Shown here piece after piece: positions 1-5,137 of a stretch of DNA of 5,137 nucleotides (positions within the stretch are counted from its first letter, which is position 1; each line of letters starts with the position of its first letter). Source of the stretch: Methanocorpusculum sp. (GTDB lineage Archaea > Halobacteriota > Methanomicrobia > Methanomicrobiales > Methanocorpusculaceae); contig DALTYF010000087.1 in assembly GCA_029986195.1 (NCBI GenBank), forward strand, positions 1 to 5,137, in the 5' to 3' direction. The notes beneath the pieces are model-generated. The model searched no databases, was not told the origin of the DNA, and saw nothing but the letters and a program-made list of their open reading frames with translations. A program made the position numbers and the translations under genes.

Positions 1-106
1 CAGGTAATTTTTGATCATGCGGGTAAGGGACTTTTCAGACTTTTGGAGCAAAGCCGCTTCCTCCTCAACCTATAACCTCTTGTACAACCAACATTATCCC
101 ACACCT
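1..106. other. Non-coding leader upstream of the U32 gene
   Basis: No gene is supported here. The frame that later encodes the U32 start is open back to position 11, but the residues it would add (rich in Ser, Tyr and Asn) do not resemble the U32 family N-terminus, which begins at the Met at 107. Oligo-T runs lie at 8-12, 32-35 and 41-44. Runs of this kind can terminate archaeal transcription, so the first part may be the terminator zone of a gene upstream of the window; this is inference. The heptamer GACTTTT occurs twice, at 29-35 and 38-44. Confidence 0.5.
69..78 (+). promoter_or_regulatory. Possible archaeal TATA box for the U32 gene
   Basis: The sequence CCTATAACCT contains TATAAC at 71-76. 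An archaeal transcript starts roughly 22-27 bases downstream of the box, which would place the 5' end near 97-103, only a few bases before the ATG at 107. That fits a leaderless or very short-leader mRNA and agrees with the absence of any Shine-Dalgarno sequence before the ATG. The box is a weak match to the usual TTTATATA consensus, so this is a positional inference. Confidence 0.35.
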
Positions 107-217
107 ATGCCGTCCGTTCCCGAACTCCTTGCACCTGCCGGATCCCCCGAAGCACTCAAAGCAGCCGTTGCCACAGGAGCCGATGCCGTGTACCTCGGAG
201 GCAAAGCCTTCGGCGCC

Positions 218-267
218 CGCCCGGTACGCCGCAAACTTCGACCGCGCCGAACTCAGCCAGCCAGGCC
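218..267 (+). other. Double frame-break segment in the U32 gene
   Basis: Three frames must be joined to recover the family sequence: the frame of 107 up to about 220, the frame of 225 up to 260 (YAANFDRAELSQ), and the frame of 265 onward. The first break lies in the C/G-rich run GCCCGCCCGG, where one base too many (or two too few) separates GAR from YAANFD. The second is an extra four bases: CCAGCCAGG where a single CCAGG would read SQ-AILYAH in frame. Both shifts go the same way, and no sequence elsewhere in the gene shows a further break. Confidence 0.85.
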
Positions 268-1643
268 ATCCTCTACGCCCATAAAAACGGCGTCAAAGTC
301 TATGTCACCGTCAACACCCTCGCCACCGACGACGAGCTGCCGGGAATTGCCGAGTACCTGACGTTCCTCTCCGAAATTGGTGTTGATGCAGTTCTTGTGC
401 AGGATCAGGGAATCCTCAGCATTGCCCGTGAGGCCGTCCCCGACCTGCCGCTTCACGCCTCCACCCAGATGACCATTCATAACACCGCAGGTATCCGGTT
501 TGCCGCCGAACACGGCATCTCCCGTGTCGTCCTCGCCCGCGAACTCCCGCTCGAGGATATAACCGCAATCGGCGAGGTTGCAAAAGAGTACGGCATTGAA
601 CTGGAAGTCTTCTGTCACGGTGCAATCTGCTATGCCTACTCCGGTCAGTGTCTCCTCTCCTCCGTCATCGGCGGGAGGAGCGGCAACCGGGGCATGTGTG
701 CCCAGCCGTGCAGAAAACCCTACACCCTTCTTGCCGACGGCGACATTGTCCCCACGCAGGGCAACTATCCCCTCTCGCCCCGTGATCTCTGCCTCTATCC
801 GTACCTCAAGGAACTCTGTGCCGCCCCCGTTGCCGCCCTCAAAATAGAAGGCCGCATGAAAACCCCCGAATACGTCGCCATCGTCACCGATGCCTACCGC
901 CGGGCGCTTGACACCATTGCCGCAGGAAATGACTTTGAACCGGAACAGGAAACCATGGAAGATCTCGCCTTTGCCTTCAACCGCGGATTTACCAAAGGCT
1001 ACCTCATGGGTGATCGGGGTACAACGTTCATCAACACCAAAAAACCCGATAACCGCGGTGTCTATGCAGGGGTTGTCAGCGGCGTTGATGACCGGCGCGG
1101 CAAAGTCATCGTGAAAATTGACGGCCCGATCCCTGACACCGGTGACGGCCTCGTCTTCCGGCTCGCAGGCCGTGAAACAGGTTTCGCCCTCAACAAGGAA
1201 CCCTACCTCTTCCCGGAAGGGGACGCCTACAAAATTCCTGCACCGCAGGAAGTCCTCGTCGGCAGCGAGCTCTGGATTACCCGCAGGATGAAAACCGAAC
1301 GAAAAGCAGCTGCCATCCTTTCCCGTCAGCCACAGGGAAAAATACCGCTGGACATCACCGTCGGTGTAAACGAAAATGGTCATCTCGCAATCATCGGTCA
1401 CGGAGCTGCCGCCGTCAGCGAAACACCCATGCAGGATGCACAGACCCGCCCCGTCACCGCCGAAGCCCTCGAAGCCCAGCTCCGCAAAACCGGCGGGACT
1501 CCATTTGTCATCCGCAGTATCTCCATGAACTATGACGGCACGAAATTCCTTCCCATGGGGGCCATCAACGATCTCCGCCGCAGATTCCTTGCCGCGTGCA
1601 GCGACGCTGTAACTGCTCCTCCGGTCCGGGCGCACCGGCCGTT

Positions 1644-1674
1644 GGTTCCCCGGGGAACCGCTGTTCCCGAACAG
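1644..1674. repeat. Pair of adjacent palindromes inside the U32 coding sequence
   Basis: GGTTCCCCGGGGAACC (1644-1659) is a perfect 16-base palindrome with no spacer. One base later, CTGTTC-CC-GAACAG (1661-1674) is a perfect 6-base inverted repeat with a two-base spacer. The two also cross-pair: GGGAAC at 1653-1658 is complementary to GTTCCC at 1663-1668. They encode the Pro/Arg/Val-rich linker between the DUF3656-like part and the C-terminal part, where the protein is unlikely to be constrained. The inverted repeats are seen directly; no function is assigned. Confidence 0.75.
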
Positions 1675-2469
1675 ACCGAACCGGTGATTCAGGTTTACAC
1701 CGACTCCATCGTCGCCGCCAAAGCCGCACACTCCGCCGGGGCCGGGCAGGTTGTCTATGAAGGCACCGAGGAAATTTATGACACCCCGGTCATCTACAAA
1801 CTCCCGCGAATCCTGCATGAAGAAGAGCTTGCCAAAACCCTTGCAAAACTCCCCGCGTCCGCCGCAGGCATCATGGTGGACGGAGCAGGCATCGCAGAAG
1901 AGATCAAGGGCATCCCCAAGTATGGAGGTTCCGGTCTCAACATCACCAATGCCCGTGCCGCAATAGTGTACGGTAAAACCTGCCGGCAGGTCTGTCTCTC
2001 ACCGGAACTTTCGGGAAAACAGATCAAATCCCTCATGGAACACCTTGCCGCCTATACCCGCCCGCCGAAGACCGAGGTCATCGTGCAGGGAAGTCTTGAG
2101 GTCATGATTACCCGCAACTGCATCCCCGCAACCGCTCTCGGCTGCCGGAGCTGTAACCAGCCGTGGGCACTCAAAGACGCAACCGGCAGAATCTTCCGTG
2201 TCCGGACCGACGCAAACTGCTGCAGTCATATCCTGAATGCCGCAGAGATCTGCTTAATTGAACACACCGGGGCACTCGCCCGTGCAGGAGTGTCCGTCCT
2301 CTCCATTGACGCCCGCGGAAGATCCCCTGAATATGTTCGCAGAATGATCTCACTCTACACCGCAGCACTTGCCGGTGAGAATGCAAAGGAACTCAAGGAT
2401 CAGATTCGGGAAATCGCGTCCGGCGGAGTCACCGCCGCCCATTATCTCCGCGGTGTGGAAACATCCTGA

Positions 2470-2481
2470 GCTATTTATAGC
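2470..2481. repeat. Short inverted repeat just after the U32 stop
   Basis: GCTAT-TT-ATAGC starts immediately after the TGA stop (2467-2469). The 5-base arms are perfect with a two-base centre. It is AT-rich and its core TTTATA also resembles an archaeal TATA box, so it could be a weak 3' end structure or part of a distal promoter. No long T run follows it, so an intrinsic terminator is not well supported. Confidence 0.35.
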
Positions 2482-2502
2482 ATGTAATCCATAGTAAATA
2501 CG

Positions 2503-2550
2503 ATCGCGGATCAACATCTGATCATATTCCCTGACGGGGCATCCCGCGAT
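2503..2550. repeat. Seven-base inverted repeat with nested GATCA/TGATC hairpin
   Basis: ATCGCGG at 2503-2509 is the exact reverse complement of CCGCGAT at 2544-2550, with 34 bases between the arms. Inside the loop, GATCA (2509-2513) and TGATC (2519-2523) form a second inverted repeat with a five-base loop. The right outer arm abuts the TATA-like box at 2549-2556, so a bound regulator could compete with TBP. This is inference from position only. Confidence 0.4.
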
Positions 2551-2556
2551 ATACAA
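2549..2556 (+). promoter_or_regulatory. Possible TATA box for the transporter pair
   Basis: ATATACAA is the most TATA-like element close to the MFS gene. A start about 25 bases downstream falls near 2576-2582, exactly where the first of two hairpins begins, and would give a 5' leader of about 75-80 bases. An alternative is the TTTATA at 2474-2479, which would give a leader of about 150 bases. There is no experimental support in the sequence itself. Confidence 0.3.
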
Positions 2557-2575
2557 ACACGTTTACTGGCCGTAA

Positions 2576-2591
2576 GACCGGATGCCGGGTC
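2576..2591 (+). other. Bulged hairpin in the transporter leader
   Basis: GACC-GG (2576-2581) pairs with CC-G-GGTC (2585-2591), with G2587 bulged and a three-base ATG loop. It lies three bases before the longer palindrome at 2595-2621, so the leader could fold into two consecutive stem-loops. It is short and GC-rich, so chance occurrence is quite possible. Confidence 0.35.
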
Positions 2592-2594
2592 CAG

Positions 2595-2621
2595 GGAAAC
2601 TTTTCGGAACGAAGAGTTTCC
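2595..2621. promoter_or_regulatory. 27-base near-perfect palindrome, operator or leader stem-loop
   Basis: GGAAACTTTTCG (2595-2606) and CGAAGAGTTTCC (2610-2621) are complementary at 11 of 12 positions, and the remaining T2602/G2614 pair is a G-U wobble in RNA. The loop is GAA. It ends 34 bases before the ATG at 2656. Palindromes of this length are typical operators for TetR-, MarR- or PadR-type dimeric repressors of drug exporters; in RNA it would make a stable stem. No T run follows, so it is not a classical intrinsic terminator. The structure is seen directly; the regulatory role is inferred. Confidence 0.6.
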
Positions 2622-2655
2622 GCACCGGCGGCTGAGCAGTTGGAAACGGGATCAG

Positions 2656-4044
2656 ATGGACAACACTCAAATCTATACCGGACGCAAGCTCGTGGTGATT
2701 CTTCTTGCCGTAACGTTTGCGTCATTTTTAACTCCCTTTTACACCTCAATGGTGAATATTGCAATTCCTGCCATCGGCGAAAGTTTTGCCGTTCCCGCAG
2801 AAACACTTGCCATGCTTTCGACGACGTACCTGATAAGTTCTGTCGTGTTTCTTGTACCTGCGGCGCGGCTCGCCGACATTTTCGGTCTGAGGAAAGTGTT
2901 CGTAGGCGGGCTCTGCCTTGCAGCTCTTGCCGCGCTTACCGCACCCTTTTCGGTCTCTATCGGGATGCTGCTCGCCTGTCAGGTGGTGGCGGGCATCGGG
3001 TTTGCCTGTGTCATCAGTAACGCAATTGCCCTTCTCTCGAGGGTGTATCCACCTTCACGGCGCGGGGCTGCCATCGGCATTGCGGTTGCGGGTGTGTATC
3101 TGGGTCTGACCGCAGGTCCGCTGATTGGCGGGGCGCTGACGTCCGTCCTCGGCTGGCCGAGTATCTACGTCTTTGTACTGCTGCTCTGTCTTGCAACCGC
3201 CGTGATGGTCCGGCTGTCTGTCAGTACCGAGTTATTTACCACGCCCGGTCAGCCGTTTGATCTTCGCGGGTCGGTGCTCTACGGTGTAATGGTGCTCTTC
3301 CTGATGTTTGGTTTAATCAACCTGCCTGATCCGCTTGCCGTCGCAGGTCTCGTTCTCGGTGTGGTTCTCCTGCTGCTTTTCATCAGCTTTGAGGCAAAGA
3401 TCCGGTATCCAGTGTTTCCCGTCCGGCTCTTCACCGAGAACCGGGTGTTTGCCCGTGCCAATCTTACGACGATGATCAACTACGGGGCAACGTTTGCGGT
3501 CAGTTTTTTCATGAGTCTGTATCTGCAGGTAATCGGGGCCCTGACTCCGATGGAAGCGGGCGTTGTGATGATTGCCATGCCGGTGGTACAGATGCTATTC
3601 TCCCCAATTGCCGGAAAACTCTCGGATACGATCGGCGGCAGAGTTCTCATGACCGCGGGTCTTGTGGTGACCGGTATCGGTATGGCAATGTTCGGGTTCA
3701 TCGGAACGGCGTACAACCAGACCGCAATCATCCTCAATCTCGCGGTTATCGGGTTCGGTATTGCGCTGTTTGGTGCGCCGAACACCAATCTTGTCCTCGG
3801 TTCGGTGGACCGCCGTGATAGCGGCAGTGCAAACAGTATTCTGGCAACCATGCGGCAGATGGGAATGGTCATCTCCATGGCCGCTGCGACCTGCTGCATC
3901 ATCCTCTTCACGGGGGCAGGGGCGGAACTCGGCAGTAATCCCGGCGGTCTTGTTGCCGCAATGCACCTGACGTTTGCCCTTGGTGCGGTACTGTCCTTTG
4001 CGGGGGCGGTTGTCGGCTGGAGTGCGGTTCCGGCAAAAAGATAA
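2656..4044 (+). CDS. MFS transporter, DHA2 (14-helix drug:H+ antiporter) type, first of a tandem pair
   Basis: A 462-residue integral membrane protein that probably exports a small amphiphilic compound in exchange for protons; the substrate cannot be read from sequence. About 14 hydrophobic segments can be placed (roughly residues 12-36, 52-70, 80-98, 102-125, 138-160, 167-188, 205-222, 226-246, 272-294, 299-316, 330-350, 355-377, 402-421, 431-455), matching the DHA2 group. Motif A is ARLADIFGLRK (70-80), with Ala in place of its first Gly. Motif C is GLTAGPLIGG (150-159) in TM5, followed by GWPSIYVF. A second-half motif A-like loop is GKLSDTIGGR (320-329). The TM1 Asp of the usual LDxTIVN motif is absent (FYTSMVN), and the TM4 motif B Arg is Gln109. 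The ATG at 2656 aligns residue for residue with the start of the downstream paralogue, but no clear ribosome binding site precedes it. Its stop lies 32 bases before the next gene, so the two are probably one transcription unit. Confidence 0.9.
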   Translation: MDNTQIYTGRKLVVILLAVTFASFLTPFYTSMVNIAIPAIGESFAVPAETLAMLSTTYLISSVVFLVPAARLADIFGLRKVFVGGLCLAALAALTAPFSVSIGMLLACQVVAGIGFACVISNAIALLSRVYPPSRRGAAIGIAVAGVYLGLTAGPLIGGALTSVLGWPSIYVFVLLLCLATAVMVRLSVSTELFTTPGQPFDLRGSVLYGVMVLFLMFGLINLPDPLAVAGLVLGVVLLLLFISFEAKIRYPVFPVRLFTENRVFARANLTTMINYGATFAVSFFMSLYLQVIGALTPMEAGVVMIAMPVVQMLFSPIAGKLSDTIGGRVLMTAGLVVTGIGMAMFGFIGTAYNQTAIILNLAVIGFGIALFGAPNTNLVLGSVDRRDSGSANSILATMRQMGMVISMAAATCCIILFTGAGAELGSNPGGLVAAMHLTFALGAVLSFAGAVVGWSAVPAKR

Positions 4045-4076
4045 CCATTATTGCCATTCCCAACCGACAAAGAACT

Positions 4077-5137
4077 ATGACAGCGGCATACCAGTATACC
4101 ACACGCGAGATGCGTATGGTGCTGGTCGCCGCAGCCCTTGCTTCATTTCTCAGTCCGTTTCTCGGTTCGATGGTGAATGTGGCAATTCCTGCCATTGGTG
4201 CGGCTTATGTTGCAACCGCCGAGTCGCTGGCGATGCTTTCCACGGCCTATCTGATAAGTTCCGTGATGTTTATGGTGCCGGCCGCACGGGTTGCGGATAT
4301 TGTGGGCCGGAAAAAAATATTTCTGGCAGGAATTTTTCTTCTTGCGGTCTCTTCGGTTCTTGCGCCCCATTCCCCTTCGATTGAGGTTTTAATTCTCTGC
4401 AGAATTCTGGAAGGTGTTGGTGTTGCAGCAATTACGAGCAACTCGATTGCACTTCTTTCCGCGGTGTATCCGCCGCAGAAGCGGGGGGCGGTTATCGGGT
4501 ATGCGGTGTCGGCGGTGTTTCTCGGACTTTCAGCCGGGCCGACCCTGGGCGGTGTTCTGACGCAGATGCTTGGATGGGAGAGCATCTTCTACTTTGTTGT
4601 GGTGTTGTCGGTATTTACGTTTGCGGCGGTATGGTTTTCCATCTCGCACGATATCCGCGAAAATGCCGGTGAGCCGTATGATTATGCGGGAACATTTGTG
4701 TATATGCTTCTTATTACCGCGCTGGTGTCCGGTCTCATTAATCTGCCGGACCTCTGGGCGATCGGGCTGCTTGCGGCAGGAGGTTGTGGTGGTTCTTCCG
4801 CTTTTGTCCTCGTGGAAAAACGTACGCAGTATCCGGTGGTTGCACTGCGGCTCTTCTCCGGCAACCGTGTGTTTACCCGGGGCAATCTTGCAACGGTGAT
4901 CAACTTCGGGGCGACGTATGCGATCAGTTTCTTTCTGAGTCTGTATTTACAGTTCGCGGGAATGCTTACGCCGATGGAGGCCGGGATGGTGCTGGTTGCC
5001 ATGCCGTTTACCCAGATGATCTTCTCACCGCTTGCGGGGCGTGTTTCGGATACCGTTGAGCCGCGGTACCTGACGACAGCCGGCATGCTGCTGATGGCAG
5101 GAGGGCTTGCAGCCCTCCTGCAGCTCAGCGCCGCACT
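4077..5137 (+). CDS. MFS transporter, DHA2 type, second of a tandem pair (3' end outside window)
   Basis: An open frame runs from ATG 4077 to the window edge without a stop: 353 complete codons, about three quarters of the expected protein. It is collinear with the preceding transporter without gaps up to residue 225; by eye 35 of 50 residues are identical over 31-80. Motif A is ARVADIVGRKK (70-80), motif C is GLSAGPTLGG (150-159), and the second-half loop is GRVSDT. Unlike the first copy it keeps the motif B arginine of TM4 (Arg109, CRILEG). It also lacks the TM1 Asp (FLGSMVN). From about residue 226 it is one residue longer than the first copy, in a TM8 that reads AAGGCGGSSAF and is oddly Gly/Ser-rich. 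Helices 1 to 11 are present; the rest lies outside. The start has no obvious ribosome binding site; in-frame ATGs at 4110 and 4116 are alternatives, but 4077 matches the paralogue's length. Substrate unknown. Confidence 0.88.
   Translation, partial: MTAAYQYTTREMRMVLVAAALASFLSPFLGSMVNVAIPAIGAAYVATAESLAMLSTAYLISSVMFMVPAARVADIVGRKKIFLAGIFLLAVSSVLAPHSPSIEVLILCRILEGVGVAAITSNSIALLSAVYPPQKRGAVIGYAVSAVFLGLSAGPTLGGVLTQMLGWESIFYFVVVLSVFTFAAVWFSISHDIRENAGEPYDYAGTFVYMLLITALVSGLINLPDLWAIGLLAAGGCGGSSAFVLVEKRTQYPVVALRLFSGNRVFTRGNLATVINFGATYAISFFLSLYLQFAGMLTPMEAGMVLVAMPFTQMIFSPLAGRVSDTVEPRYLTTAGMLLMAGGLAALLQLSAA
5097..5121. repeat. Perfect 11-base inverted repeat inside the second transporter gene
   Basis: GCAGGAGGGCT (5097-5107) and AGCCCTCCTGC (5111-5121) are exact reverse complements with a three-base TGC loop. 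The element encodes residues A341 to Q349 of TM11 (AGGLAALLQ), which align plausibly with the paralogue, so it sits in genuine coding sequence. In mRNA it would be a very stable GC-rich stem. It may be chance, a translation pause structure, or a fold-back artefact if the window edge is also a contig end. Confidence 0.75.

Larger units (their letters stand above)
107..2469 (+). pseudogene. U32 family peptidase-like protein (DUF3656 architecture), frame broken twice near the 5' end
   Basis: This is a COG0826-type U32 protein, called 'collagenase-like protease' by tradition. Studied relatives (RlhA, TrhP, UbiU/UbiV) act in RNA or ubiquinone hydroxylation, and UbiU/V carry a Cys-ligated 4Fe-4S cluster. 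The start at 107 gives MPSVPELLAPAGSPEALK, the typical family N-terminus. The frame then shifts by +1 between Arg38 (GAR, 218-220) and YAANFD (225 on), and by +1 again at a duplicated CCAG near 255-264, after which AILYAHKNGVKVYVTVNT follows from 265. Repaired length is about 785 residues. The U32 signature E-x-F-x2-GAIC-x4-GQC-x-LS lies at 604-660 (residues 165-183), followed by RGMCAQPC and by LKIEGRMKTPEYV. A DUF3656-like part (GGTPF, then NDLRRRF) lies near residues 435-495, and a Cys-rich C-terminal part near 665-740. As written, the 107 start yields only 84 residues, ending at 361. A GTG at 397 would give 690 residues, but it is the Val of the core 'VDAVLVQDQG' strand, so it is not a natural start. 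Decayed gene or sequencing error cannot be told apart here. Confidence 0.88.
2470..2655. other. 186-base structured intergenic region
   Basis: This separates the U32 stop from the first transporter ATG. It has no credible small gene. It does hold several inverted repeats in order: 2470-2481, 2503-2550, 2509-2523, 2576-2591 and 2595-2621, plus a TATA-like box at 2549-2556. The density of inverted repeats close to the start of a transporter gene suggests this is the regulatory region of the transporter pair; that role is inference. Confidence 0.6.

Noticed and set aside
29..44. Direct repeat GACTTTT, two copies
   Set aside because: Only two short copies in an AT-rich leader; not distinguishable from chance and not a CRISPR-like or iteron array.
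253..1818. Long 521-residue open frame on the minus strand
   Set aside because: Its codons are the exact reverse complements of the U32 codons in register. Antisense stops would need TTA, CTA or TCA codons, which this C-ending gene avoids. The product is a Gly/Asp/Phe-rich sequence with no recognisable family, so it is a shadow.
397..2469. GTG 397 as the true start of the U32 protein
   Set aside because: It is the Val of the conserved 'VDAVLVQDQG' strand. The residues encoded upstream, from 107, match the family N-terminus once the two shifts are bridged.
2502..2523. Three GATC sites in 22 bases
   Set aside because: They are largely accounted for by the nested inverted repeats, and nothing indicates a methylation-controlled element or an origin.
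2640..3020. Open frame overlapping the start of the first transporter in another frame
   Set aside because: It is Cys/Arg/Ser-rich with no membrane pattern or known motif, and it overlaps a well-supported MFS gene.
3480..4070. 196-residue minus-strand open frame
   Set aside because: It lies opposite the first transporter gene and is low-complexity, Pro/Thr/Ile/Ala-rich; it has no start context or family resemblance.
3974..4384. Open frame bridging the two transporter genes
   Set aside because: It is a wrong-frame reading of both MFS genes with a Cys/Gly/Arg-rich composition; the tandem MFS frames explain the region better.

Overview
The window looks like a stretch of a euryarchaeal genome, most likely a methanogen of the Methanomicrobiales type. 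That placement is inference: no start codon has a convincing Shine-Dalgarno sequence, AT-rich TATA-like boxes sit at archaeal spacing upstream of two genes, and both transporters carry a TM1 'SPF/TPF..SMVN.AIP' variant that I associate with methanogen MFS proteins. Everything recognisable is on the + strand. No rRNA, tRNA, CRISPR array, transposase or phage gene is visible.

Layout: (1) Positions 1-106 are a non-coding leader with oligo-T runs and a TATA-like box close to the first gene. (2) Positions 107-2469 hold a U32-family 'peptidase' (COG0826 type, with a DUF3656-like middle region and a second Cys-rich C-terminal part). Its reading frame is broken twice within about 45 bases near the 5' end, once around 218-224 and once at a duplicated CCAG at 255-264. 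The rest, to 2469, is uninterrupted. The repaired protein would be about 785 residues. (3) Positions 2470-2655 are a 186-base intergenic region with several inverted repeats, the best being a 27-base near-perfect palindrome at 2595-2621 just ahead of the first transporter. (4) Positions 2656-4044 encode a complete 14-helix MFS transporter of the DHA2 drug:proton antiporter type. (5) Positions 4077-5137 encode a second, clearly paralogous DHA2-type MFS transporter that stays open to the window edge.

The two transporters are a tandem duplication separated by only 32 bases and are probably co-transcribed. They have diverged at a functionally notable place: the motif B arginine of TM4 is kept in the second copy (Arg109) but is Gln109 in the first. 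The U32 gene is separated from them by a structured intergenic region and need not be functionally linked. U32 proteins with this architecture are now mostly seen as Fe-S-dependent RNA or quinone hydroxylation factors rather than proteases.

I do not see a clear new biological system. The points most worth a second look are the double frame break in the U32 gene, the operator- or attenuator-like palindrome before the transporter pair, the motif B difference between the paralogues, and two strong palindromes inside coding sequence (1644-1674 and 5097-5121).
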